From Paraburkholderia solitsugae (GTDB lineage Bacteria > Pseudomonadota > Gammaproteobacteria > Burkholderiales > Burkholderiaceae), in assembly GCF_013177695.1 (NCBI RefSeq), contig NZ_WOEY01000053.1:1-64000 (forward strand): a stretch of 64,000 bases of DNA, given 5' to 3'. Each line of letters starts with the position of its first letter. The stretch's first letter is position 1. Position numbers and translations under genes: made by a program. The notes under the pieces are model-generated. The model saw only the letters and a program-made list of their open reading frames with translations. It did not search any database and was not told the origin of the DNA. Positions 1 to 7,616 of the stretch are shown here, one piece after another.

Positions 1-75
1 ACGCCTCACCAGATCGATGATGAGCGCGTCTTTTTGCTCGTGCGTCAGGTCTTCGATGTCAGGCATCTTCGTCAT
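1..75 (-). CDS. Partial transposase-like N-terminus (possibly IS66 type)
   Basis: Reading leftwards from an ATG at 75, the frame stays open to the window edge and gives 25 residues beginning MTKMPDIEDLTHEQKDALI. Short acidic starts with this kind of L-(S/T)-H-x-(E/Q)-K-D-A-L-I pattern are typical of IS66-family TnpC transposases, so the gene probably belongs to an insertion sequence lying mainly to the left of the window. A second ATG at 66 (MPDIEDL) is also possible. The neighbouring dispersed repeat loses its left hairpin arm at about 130, consistent with an element end falling between 76 and 130. Only 25 residues are visible, so the family call is tentative. Confidence 0.45.
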   Translation of the reverse strand, partial: MTKMPDIEDLTHEQKDALIIDLVRR

Positions 76-133
76 GTCCAGCACTATGCAGTGCCTGGCT
101 CCGGTTTACAACTGCTGAATAGTTACGCGGCAG

Positions 134-279
134 GCAAAGAAAAGTAGGTGCCCGCCCCGCACAGGGGCGACGCTAATAAACCAACATCAATTCAAGGAAA
201 GGCCAACGCCGTAAGGGCACAGCCCCAAAGCGCCTCGCAGGCAAAAACCCAAACAAAGCCCAACGCCGTAGGCAAACAG
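134..279. repeat. Dispersed Paraburkholderia-type intergenic repeat, copy A (left arm missing)
   Basis: This stretch contains the blocks GTAGGTGCCCGCCCCGCAC, GGAAAGGCCAACGCCGTA and AAGCGCCTCGCAGGCAAAAA. The same blocks occur in the same order at 4181-4231 and 7262-7354. The left hairpin arm seen in the other copy (4163-4172) is absent here, so copy A looks truncated next to the transposase remnant. The short open frames it creates (for example 148-384) have biased composition and are not genes. Bases 280-310 add nothing recognisable before the end of the convergent EAL gene. Confidence 0.7.
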
Positions 280-310
280 CCGAACAAGGGCCGCGAAGGC
301 AAAAAAAACC

Positions 311-2644
311 TTAATCCCCCGCTGGCCACGGCAACCCCACCGCCGACCAATCCAACTCCACCCCAACAACAGCCCTTTCAGTAGCAAACTGCACAGCCAA
401 AGTAACCGCAACACAAGGCCGCCCACTAGCCAAAGAAAGATAAGGATTACTAGCCACCGCCACCCCAGGAAACAAAACCGCATTGCGAAAATAAGGCCGA
501 TGATCCCATCTGGCATACTGGGGATTCGCCACAGGCTGCAGCGAAGCCGCTTCGCCATTCCATGCCGGCCCCCGCAATTCATTCCCGATCTGCCGCCCTG
601 AATCATTCAGAATAAAACAACTGACACACCGCTCAAGCGTCGCCAAAGCAGCAAACGCCTGCTCCATCAAAACCCCAGCCAGCAAATCATCAGCCGCCCG
701 GCTCAAAGCCGACCGATACGGCTCCACCTCCGACTCGAACAACGCATGCTGACGCGCCCTCCCCTGGGCAATCACATCGAAAGCATCATCGATCCGCTGA
801 TGCGCCGATTCAGGCGGCGCAATCTCGGCCGCCGGCCGCCCGAGCAGATAGCCCTGCGCGAAATCCACATTCGACTCCACGGCAAGAATCAATTCCTCAG
901 TGGTCTCCACGCCCTCAACCACCACTAGCATCCCCGCCTGATGCAACAGCGAAACAAGCTTCGGCAAAATCGGCTGCTCGGTGCCGTGACTGGTCGCGCG
1001 AATCAGCTCGCCATCGAGCTTCACAAGATCCGGCCGAATCCGCAACAGCCGGTCGAGATTCGATTGACCCGCACCAAAATCGTCGACGGCGATCAGGAAG
1101 CCATGCTCGCGGTACAAAGCCGCCGCGCGCGACATGTCATCGACGCTGCCGCCATGTGATTCGAGAATCTCGAGAATCACCTGTTCAGGTTCAAGTCCCA
1201 CCGCCCGCACGATCGCTGCGAGCCGATCGGCATAGCCTTCAGCGATAAACGTAGCGGGCAGAATGTTGAGGAACAGCCACGCATCGCCGGGCAGCAACTT
1301 GCGCGCATTGGCCAGATGCACGGCATGACTCGCGCGATCGAGCGCGCCTTCGTCGCTGGACGGCCGCGGCGCGAACAGCACCACGGGCGGCACCAGCGTG
1401 CCGTCGTCCTGCTCGCCGCGCAGCAAAGCCTCGAACCCCACCTGCTTCTGATGCGACAAACTGTAGAGCGGCTGGAAGTGCGAGGTCAGGTAATAGTCCT
1501 CCCAGCGATGCCGCCGCTCGGCCGCCCCACCCTCCTCGTACGCGGCGTCGGCGTCGAATTGCAGCAGTTCGAGCGGCAACGCGCGTTCGGCGCACACGCG
1601 GTTTCTGCCCGAATGCTTGGCGCGCAACAAGGCTTCGTCGGCGCGATCGAGCAGCACCATGATGCTTTCGCCGCTCCGGTGTTCGGCCACGCCGAAGCTC
1701 GCGGTCAGATGGCCGTCCGGGCGTTCAATCGCGGCAATCGCGCTACGCAGACGCTCGGCCAGCGCCAGTGCGCCGGCCAGGCCGTCGCGCAGCAGCACGG
1801 CAAACTCCTCTCCGCCGATCCGGCTCACGCTGTCGTCCGCGGAGGTTCCCTCCATCAGCACCTGGGCGACCTCGTACAGCGCATGGTCGCCGACCGCGTG
1901 GCCGAAGCGGTCGTTCAGCGATTTGAAACTGTCGATATCGAGAAAAATCGCGCTGACCCGCTCATCCGGCGCGATGACTTCGAGGCGGCGCTCGGCCTGC
2001 TTCACAAACGCGCGGCGGTTCTGCAGGCCGGTCAGCGGATCGGTCGCGGCGAGCTGCGCCAGTTGGCTCTCGAGCAGAAATTGATTGCGCCGGAACCGGT
2101 AGAAGCCGAAGTGAAACACAGCGGAAGTCGGCACGCCGATCGCCACGATCCACATCCACACGACAACGTCGACGTCATGCGTGCGCGGCGCGCCGAACAG
2201 CGTGGCAAACGCCGCCGCATAAAAAAGCGCGCTGCCGACGAAGAAATGCATCGGCGTGAGCCACAGGGGCGCGGCGCAGATCGGGATCGCGACCATGGCC
2301 GGCAGTACCCACAACAAAGGATGCTCGACCCCGGAGACGTTCAGCGCGAGACCGGCCACCAGCACCAGTGAGTACGCGACACCGATCGCGCCGAACGTCC
2401 AGGTCGAGCTGGTGCGTGGAATCGCCATCACCAGCAGTGCAAGTACCAGCGCACAGGAGAGCCGGTAGGCGAGCGGCGTCGCCGGGCCGTTGACCATATT
2501 GCGCGCCCCAACAAGACACAGGAACGCGACAACGGTGAACGCCAGCGTCACGGTCGAAAGTGGACGCTGGTGTTCCAGCGATCGTCGATGAAAGCGATCG
2601 CGCAAACCAGAATCGGACAGTGGCTTCGTTGAAGTGGAAAGCAT
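311..2644 (-). CDS. Membrane-anchored GGDEF-EAL cyclic-di-GMP protein
   Basis: Predicted bifunctional c-di-GMP enzyme of 777 residues. An N-terminal block of about six hydrophobic segments (to about residue 185) precedes a GGDEF domain (about 200-360) with the active-site motif RIGGEEF, then an EAL domain (about 385-625) with EALLR and the downstream DDFGAG and KLDGELI motifs. A C-terminal region of about 150 residues resembles the sensory domain that follows EAL in YkuI-like proteins. No RxxD inhibitory site lies five residues before GGEEF. The ATG at 2644 is preferred; an upstream TTG at 2695 is open but has no better ribosome site. It lies 110 bp downstream of a second GGDEF gene on the same strand. 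Whether cyclase or phosphodiesterase activity dominates cannot be told. Confidence 0.85.
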   Translation of the reverse strand: MLSTSTKPLSDSGLRDRFHRRSLEHQRPLSTVTLAFTVVAFLCLVGARNMVNGPATPLAYRLSCALVLALLVMAIPRTSSTWTFGAIGVAYSLVLVAGLALNVSGVEHPLLWVLPAMVAIPICAAPLWLTPMHFFVGSALFYAAAFATLFGAPRTHDVDVVVWMWIVAIGVPTSAVFHFGFYRFRRNQFLLESQLAQLAATDPLTGLQNRRAFVKQAERRLEVIAPDERVSAIFLDIDSFKSLNDRFGHAVGDHALYEVAQVLMEGTSADDSVSRIGGEEFAVLLRDGLAGALALAERLRSAIAAIERPDGHLTASFGVAEHRSGESIMVLLDRADEALLRAKHSGRNRVCAERALPLELLQFDADAAYEEGGAAERRHRWEDYYLTSHFQPLYSLSHQKQVGFEALLRGEQDDGTLVPPVVLFAPRPSSDEGALDRASHAVHLANARKLLPGDAWLFLNILPATFIAEGYADRLAAIVRAVGLEPEQVILEILESHGGSVDDMSRAAALYREHGFLIAVDDFGAGQSNLDRLLRIRPDLVKLDGELIRATSHGTEQPILPKLVSLLHQAGMLVVVEGVETTEELILAVESNVDFAQGYLLGRPAAEIAPPESAHQRIDDAFDVIAQGRARQHALFESEVEPYRSALSRAADDLLAGVLMEQAFAALATLERCVSCFILNDSGRQIGNELRGPAWNGEAASLQPVANPQYARWDHRPYFRNAVLFPGVAVASNPYLSLASGRPCVAVTLAVQFATERAVVGVELDWSAVGLPWPAGD

Positions 2645-2754
2645 ATTGATAGATATCAGGCTGGCTCCGGTCACTTGGCCCCTGTATAACGGCAATCGTC
2701 TGATAAATATTTATGCCCTACCCGCAAATAGAATGGCGCCCCGCCCCATCTGGG

Positions 2755-3900
2755 CTACGCCGCCATCACGCGATCGCGTCCCGAGGCCTTGGCGGCATAC
2801 AACGCGCCGTCGGCACGCGCCATCAACTGGGCAAGCGATTCATCGCGCCGATGCTGATCCACGCCGACGCTGAAGGTGTACTTCAATCCACGCGGCAAAT
2901 CCGCCGACGCGGCCGACGCGAGCCGAACCCGCAGACGATCCATCAGTCGCACCGCTTCGGCGGTGCTCGTCGCCGGGCACAAGACGCCGAACTCCTCGCC
3001 GCCCAGCCGTCCGAATACGTCGCCGACTCGCAAATTACGGGTGATGAAGGCTGCGAAGTGGCTCAGCACCTGGTCGCCGGCGGCGTGGCCGTAGCCGTCG
3101 TTGACCGCTTTGAACGAATCGATGTCGATGATCGCCATCGCCACCGGCGAGCGGGTGCGCAACGACGCCTTCAGCAGCGCCTCGCCGATTGCGGAAAACG
3201 CCCGGCGCGACAACGCGCCCGTCAGATCGTCGACATTGGCAAGCCGCTCGAGCCGCTCAGCAAGCCGATCATGCGCCAGCATCACGACGCCGATCGAAAG
3301 ACACGGCGGCGCGAGGATGCCGAGTGCGAGAAAGGCGACGTTACTTGGCGTCACCTGCAGCAAGCTGGACTGCAGCAGCATGCCGAAGCCGTTCATGACG
3401 CCGCGCGAAAGATGCCCCGCGCATAACAGCACCGAAGCTACCGCGAGAAAGTAGTAGCAGTAACGCGGCCGGTTCGAGGGACGACCGCGCAGCATCATGA
3501 TGGCGAGCATCGCGTAGAGGACCGCGTGATACGCCGATGCCACGGCCACCCGCGCATCGAAGTCCGGCCGGGCAAACGTCCAGTAGATCATGCCGATCAA
3601 CACTGCAAGCGCGCCAGCGTAAGCCACCCAAGGCCGCGTGCGGCGGCCCAGAAAACGGTAGCAGCCTTCTACCACCAGCAGCAGCGAGATGGCCAACAGT
3701 TCGTTGGCCGCCACGAAAGTCAGCCAGCGCGACGCGTGTCCCTGCAAGGCAAAAGCTAGAAGCGCCACGATCGCGACCGCGTTGGCCGAGATCCAGTAGC
3801 CGACGCCGGGTATCGCCGCGCGCCATAACGAGCCGAGCACGGCCATCCCCATGGCGCCCGACAAAACCGTGACAACCAGAATAGTGAGTGGATTGAGCAT
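2755..3900 (-). CDS. Membrane-anchored diguanylate cyclase (GGDEF)
   Basis: 381-residue protein predicted to make c-di-GMP from two GTP. Six or so hydrophobic segments fill residues 1-210, followed by one GGDEF domain (about 220-380) with the active motif RLGGEEF. The inhibitory I-site is intact: RVGD lies exactly five residues before GGEEF, so product inhibition is likely. The start ATG at 3900 places the first membrane segment at the N-terminus; the frame is open further upstream, but that part (to 4134) is arginine-rich and lacks membrane segments, so I exclude it. No clear Shine-Dalgarno sequence is visible. The gene precedes the GGDEF-EAL gene on the same strand, which suggests co-expression. 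Confidence 0.85.
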   Translation of the reverse strand: MLNPLTILVVTVLSGAMGMAVLGSLWRAAIPGVGYWISANAVAIVALLAFALQGHASRWLTFVAANELLAISLLLVVEGCYRFLGRRTRPWVAYAGALAVLIGMIYWTFARPDFDARVAVASAYHAVLYAMLAIMMLRGRPSNRPRYCYYFLAVASVLLCAGHLSRGVMNGFGMLLQSSLLQVTPSNVAFLALGILAPPCLSIGVVMLAHDRLAERLERLANVDDLTGALSRRAFSAIGEALLKASLRTRSPVAMAIIDIDSFKAVNDGYGHAAGDQVLSHFAAFITRNLRVGDVFGRLGGEEFGVLCPATSTAEAVRLMDRLRVRLASAASADLPRGLKYTFSVGVDQHRRDESLAQLMARADGALYAAKASGRDRVMAA

Positions 3901-4162
3901 TGTTGTTTTGAGTCGAACGGCATCGCCATAACGCACCACGCCCCTGCGTGTCCGCGCCTGTCTGCTGCGCGATTTGCGCCGGCACTCGCACAGCCCGGCG
4001 GCACCAGTCCGTAAGCTTACTGGTAGAGGCAAATGTTGGGGGCGCAAAGAACCTGAAAGATGCGACAAGCATTCCCGGCGACCCAAATGCTTATCGCATC
4101 CGCGCGAGGCAAACTCGACCGTTGCATTGACCACGAAACGAAACGCCGCTTTCTTTGCTTAT
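3901..4162. other. Gene-free upstream region with a motif shared with 30409-30443
   Basis: Region upstream of the diguanylate cyclase with no credible gene. It contains the 10-bp palindrome GTAAGCTTAC near 4011-4020, the 13-mer GTAGAGGCAAATG at 4023-4035 and GATGCGACAAGCATT at 4059-4073. The 13-mer recurs exactly, and the second block with two mismatches, at 30409-30421 and 30429-30443. I recognise no riboswitch or known RNA in it. Confidence 0.4.
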
Positions 4163-4231
4163 CTTTCTTTGCGGCGGCGGCAAAGAAAGTAGGTGCCGCC
4201 CCGCACAGGGGCAACGCTAATAGACCACTAG
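4163..4231. repeat. Dispersed repeat copy B, left half (with hairpin)
   Basis: Begins with a perfect 10-bp stem, CTTTCTTTGC (4163-4172) against GCAAAGAAAG (4180-4189), with a 7-nt GC loop, followed by the GTAGGTGCCGCCCCGCAC block. The unit resumes at 7262 after the nested insertion sequences. Joining 4163-4231 to 7262-7354 rebuilds a unit collinear with copy A. Confidence 0.7.
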
Positions 4232-4333
4232 AAGTCTTACTGTGTCACGTATGTTTCGTGCCATCGCTGCGATGAATGGTGCAGGCGCTGCGTGAGCCGT
4301 AGTCCGAGGAGGACGCGCAACGTCGTGATGGAG

Positions 4334-5270
4334 TCAGGAACGTGGCGTTGTGCGCGCTGGGCTGCCGCGTGCGATGTAATCCGCGGGAAGCGCAGGCAGC
4401 GCGCGTTCGATGAAGTTTTTTTTATCGCCGCTGCCTGATCCCATCCTGAGTCTCTGGGCCATCAGAAACCCATATGCGGCAATACTCAGCGTGGCGTGGT
4501 GGTGAAAGCCACGCCAGCCGCGACCTTCGTAGTGACCCAGTCCGAATTCCTGCTTCAAGTCCTGATAGTCTCGCTCGATGCGCCAGCGCATCTTGGTTAC
4601 CGATACAAGCTGTTCAAGTGTCGCCTCCCCGGGAGCGGTACTGAGAAAGTACTTGAGCGGCTCTTTATCTCCCTCGGGCCATTCGATGAGTAGCCACTCT
4701 TCCTCGCGCTGGGTAGTGCGCCAATAGTCCTGATGAGCGGGACGAACCCGCACGGCGGCAAAGCGCGAGGAGAGTGCCGCGTTGCTGCCTTCCCGCCAGG
4801 TGACGGTCTGCCAGGCGTTCGCAGGTAATTGCATGGCCAGCGCCTTGACCGCTTGCGGTTCGTGGCCGGGTGCGCGACGCAGCAGTGTCGGTGGGTTGCC
4901 ACGCCCATTCCAGGGCTTGGGCGGTAGCGGCGCCGTACCCGGTGCCCATACTGAGGTGCCCGGACGGATCCCCACGGCGTATAACAAACCCAGTTCGCTT
5001 ATCCCTTCCCGAAAGGCCGTTTCATCACCATATCCTGCATCGGCCAGCACGATACCCGGCACAATCCCGGATGCAATCGCTTCGCGCAGTTGGGCCAGTG
5101 CAATCTGTGGTTTGGTTGCGAAGGCCTGATCGTCAGGAATGCCGGCGCGACGGGCACGTTCCCGATCGTCAATCCACTCCCTGGGGACATACAGTTGCCA
5201 GGCGACAGGCAGGCTGCCGCGTTGCGTTGCGATCGATAAACTCACTGCGACCTGACAGTTGTCCTGTTGA
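4334..5270 (-). pseudogene. IS701-family transposase, C-terminal part (disrupted)
   Basis: The frame from 5270 to 4334 begins QQDNCQVAV and carries the second aspartate (LADAGYGDET) and the glutamate region (MRWRIERDYQDLKQEFGLG) of a DDE transposase. The N-terminal third, with the first aspartate, lies at 6769-7194 beyond an inserted IS110/IS1111-type element. An internal GTG at 5245 is only an apparent start. The two parts together would be close to a normal IS701 transposase length (about 440-450 residues), so this copy cannot make functional transposase but may have been intact before the second insertion. Confidence 0.85.
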
Positions 5271-5553
5271 TATGACTCCCCGTGTCAATAGGGTGGTTTT
5301 TAAATCTTGCTCATAGGCGTTTTTGAATTTCCTGAGGGCGACGTAGCAGTAAATCTCGACGGTGGATCACGCTGATATTCGCGGGTTGGGTACCGCATTA
5401 CAGAGGTCCGTGTCATGAGCCTGCCGCTTTCTTGCCACGCAAGTCGGCTTGATGCCATTGCCAAACAGGAGCGCGGATTACTCAGATACCGGGCTACGCC
5501 GCCTTCAGAAAACTCTCGTAGTGTATGAGCTGTTGTGTGGTTGGAGAAACTGG
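5271..5553 (-). ncRNA. Candidate bridge/seek RNA region of the IS110/IS1111-type element
   Basis: 283 bp of non-coding sequence lie between the transposase stop (5554) and the right inverted repeat of the element. In the IS1111 subgroup the guide RNA that directs insertion is known to be encoded downstream of the transposase, so this is the expected place. Read in the transposase sense, it contains CAGCTCA (5532-5526), identical to the target strand just left of the insertion point, and further on TCCTGTT (5470-5464), complementary to AACAGGA just right of it. Both matches are only 7 nt, so the guide assignment is a hypothesis; the RNA's ends and fold are not known. Confidence 0.4.
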
Positions 5554-6684
5554 TTATGCAGGCTGTTCGCTTTGCGGCACCGCCAGGGTCATCCCCATCC
5601 GGCCGATGTCCCAGATGAACGCGGCAAGTTCACGAGTCACAGCAATGATTGCAACTTGCCGGCTCTTTCCTCTGGCCACGAGCCTGCGATATCGGCCACA
5701 CAGCCGTAGCTGGGCATCCCAGGCCCGATCGGCAATGGGCTTGGGTATGCCTTCCTGCCGTCTCTGTATGTCTTTGCTCACGCGCGCCGGATGCTGGTAG
5801 CTCCAGGCTGATTCGACCAGCAGCTTTCTTGCATAACTGTTGCCGGCCTTGGTGATACTGCCTTGGCGCCGTTTGCTACCTGATGAATGTTCTGACGGCG
5901 TGACGCCCAGCCACGCCATCAACTGCCGAGGGTGCTCAAAGCGCGACAGATCTCCCACTTCGGACACCAGCCCGACCGCCGACGTGAACTGGATGCCGCG
6001 CATCGCCTGCAACGCCAGCACGACCGGATAGAACCGCCAGCAAAGGACCGCTTCGTGCAGCGCGGCCTCCAGTCGGCCACACTGCGCGAGGCGATCTTCG
6101 ATGGTGCGGCGGTGTTCGTTGAATGCCAGTTGCTGCCACGCACTGTCGAACGAAAGGGTACTCAGCCAGCGCCGGTGGGCCGGGCCCCAATTTGCCCGGC
6201 CGGAGTACTGTACGCCGTGCGACAGCAGGAAAGACTTCAGCCGCTGCCGTGCCTGCTTCAGATCGTCACGGGCGGACGACCACGCCCTGGCCAGATCGCG
6301 AAACGCCTCGTCTTCCACGGTCGGCACGTGGACTGCGGACAGATCGCCGGCTCGCAGCGAGCGCACCAGCTTGATCGCGTCACGCCGGTCGGTCTTGACG
6401 CGATCACCGGGCTTTCTCGGAATCAGTGATGGCGCACAGACCATACAATCGAAGCCTTTCCCAACGAGCCGGCGATGCAGACCATAGCCACAAGGGCCGG
6501 CCTCATAGACAACGTGAACATGCCTCGCTTTCGACTGCAGCCGCTTGCACAGGCGATCGACTTCTACCTGTGTCGTGCCGGTCTTGCCGAGCAGTTCAAC
6601 TTCGTCCAGGCCCATCGCGTAGGCAACCGTGATTGAGTCCTTGTGAACGTCCAACCCAACGTACAACGTGCTATCCTGGTTCAT
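5554..6684 (-). CDS. IS110-family transposase (DEDD recombinase)
   Basis: 376-residue RNA-guided recombinase, apparently intact. The N-terminal RuvC-like domain shows YVGLDVHK (first Asp), VVYEAGPCG (Glu) and KTDRRDA (Asp pair). The C-terminal domain shows the serine-containing motif LGVTPSEHSSGSKRRQGSIT near residues 275-295, with the conserved Ser. The ATG at 6684 is chosen because GGAGG precedes it at good spacing; the frame is open to 6735 without a better site. It is the only gene of the inner element and has split the outer IS701 transposase. It should still be functional, because no frameshift or stop is visible. Confidence 0.9.
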   Translation of the reverse strand: MNQDSTLYVGLDVHKDSITVAYAMGLDEVELLGKTGTTQVEVDRLCKRLQSKARHVHVVYEAGPCGYGLHRRLVGKGFDCMVCAPSLIPRKPGDRVKTDRRDAIKLVRSLRAGDLSAVHVPTVEDEAFRDLARAWSSARDDLKQARQRLKSFLLSHGVQYSGRANWGPAHRRWLSTLSFDSAWQQLAFNEHRRTIEDRLAQCGRLEAALHEAVLCWRFYPVVLALQAMRGIQFTSAVGLVSEVGDLSRFEHPRQLMAWLGVTPSEHSSGSKRRQGSITKAGNSYARKLLVESAWSYQHPARVSKDIQRRQEGIPKPIADRAWDAQLRLCGRYRRLVARGKSRQVAIIAVTRELAAFIWDIGRMGMTLAVPQSEQPA

Positions 6685-6768
6685 GCTGGCCTCCGTGTCC
6701 GGAAACAAACCGTCGAGTGGTGGCTCCGGCCACACTCTTGCGGCTCTGGCAACATGCTAACCCGCGTT

Positions 6769-7194
6769 TCACTTCCCCACGGCGGCCAGCCTCGCTGCCA
6801 CGGGAGTCATACTGTTGAGCTGGCCACAGTACTGACGTGCAACGCCCACCGAATGGCGGCCCTTCTTTGGAAAGCCTGTGTCGTCAATAATCCAGTAGTA
6901 GCCGGCCTCTTCAGCGGCATGCGCGCCTAGCGCCGGCATCACCCATTCGCGCACCCGCTGCATGATCGCCTTGTCGGACCACTCGGCCTTGGCAACGAAG
7001 TGGTGGAGCGACTGATGCTTCGCACTGGCATGAAGCGGATCGATATGCGCGGCCATTGGTTCGACGCTCTTGCGTGACAGTGGCATCACCAGACCGGAAC
7101 AGTAGCCTTTAAGGCCGGCGTGGCGATTAGCGTGCCCTAACTCCTGTGCCAGATGGTCGAGATACGCGTCAAATTCATCGAGATCGTCTGTCAT
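6769..7194 (-). pseudogene. IS701-family transposase, N-terminal part (disrupted)
   Basis: Encodes the start of an IS701-type transposase from an ATG at 7194: MPLSRKSVEPMAAHIDP, then YYWIIDDTGFPKKGRHSVG with the first catalytic aspartate, ending in YCGQLN. After 6811 the frame continues into the inner element and stops at 6769, so the last 14 residues are foreign. In the family the next residues are usually a short linker and QDNCQ, which is exactly how the other part (from 5270) begins. Confidence 0.85.
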
Positions 7195-7261
7195 TGCGAT
7201 ACCCCGTAGTCGCTATTACTTCATACTACCAGGTATCGCTTTTAGCTGACACAGTAAGACT

Positions 7262-7354
7262 AAGAAAGCAAGGAAAGGCCAACGCCGTCAGGGCACACCC
7301 CAAAGCGCCTCGCAGGCAAAAACCCAAACAAAGCCCAACACCGTAGGCAAACAG
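7262..7354. repeat. Dispersed repeat copy B, right half
   Basis: About 90 bp nearly identical to 190-279, including GGAAAGGCCAACGCCGTC and AAGCGCCTCGCAGGCAAAAA. It is the right half of the unit broken by the IS701 element. Bases 7355-7616, up to the histidine kinase start, contain no credible gene; I see no terminator or known motif there. Confidence 0.7.
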
Positions 7355-7616
7355 ACAAAAAAGCACCCCGCAGCCAAAACCCAGGTAAAACTTGCCAGCC
7401 CCCCGCACACGTCGTGCGGCAAAACCCGTAAAGCACACCTGATTAGATCCTCAGCAAACCGTTGTAGCCTACAATTATTGCTGCCGCATGGCCGCTTCAC
7501 CCCCCCGCGGTGCACAGCAGGAGCTTTATCCCGCTTCCAGCTGAACATCCACGCGCGCCATGCGCGCCGGCAGAGTGGGAACACACTCATCGACGTGACC
7601 TCTGTGGAGTGCAGCA

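Larger units (their letters stand above)
5271..6811. mobile_element. IS110-family (IS1111-type) insertion sequence inside the IS701 transposase gene
   Basis: TATGACTCCC (5271-5280) and GGGAGTCATA (6802-6811) are perfect 10-bp inverted repeats enclosing one transposase gene. CTGTTGA occurs on both sides (5264-5270 and 6812-6818). The repeats may be subterminal, as is usual for the IS1111 subgroup, so the true ends can lie a few bases outside. The 5' non-coding end is 127 bp and the 3' non-coding end 283 bp, the asymmetry expected if the guide RNA is downstream of the transposase. Confidence 0.8.
4232..7259. mobile_element. IS701-family insertion sequence, interrupted by an IS110/IS1111-type element
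   Basis: Perfect 15-bp inverted repeats AGTCTTACTGTGTCA (4233-4247) and its complement (7247-7261) bound the element. Its transposase gene runs right to left (7194 to 4334) and is interrupted at 5271-6811. Flanking tetramers CTAG (4228-4231) and CTAA (7260-7263) fit the YTAR target rule I recall for IS701-type elements, but they are not identical, so the exact ends are uncertain by one or two bases. The target was a dispersed repeat (copy B). Confidence 0.75.

Noticed and set aside
148..384. 78-residue open frame on the plus strand
   Set aside because: It lies in dispersed-repeat DNA, has a Lys/Gln/Pro/Ala-biased composition, and recurs as part of the repeat at 7262-7354; no ribosome site.
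1316..2371. 351-residue open frame on the plus strand
   Set aside because: Shadow of the GGDEF-EAL gene; Arg/His/Gln-rich with no motif.
3901..4073. Possible c-di-GMP riboswitch upstream of the diguanylate cyclase
   Set aside because: I looked for the GEMM core on both strands; GCAAA- and CGCAAAG-like pieces occur but not the ordered tetraloop and receptor elements, and they are on the wrong strand for the gene.
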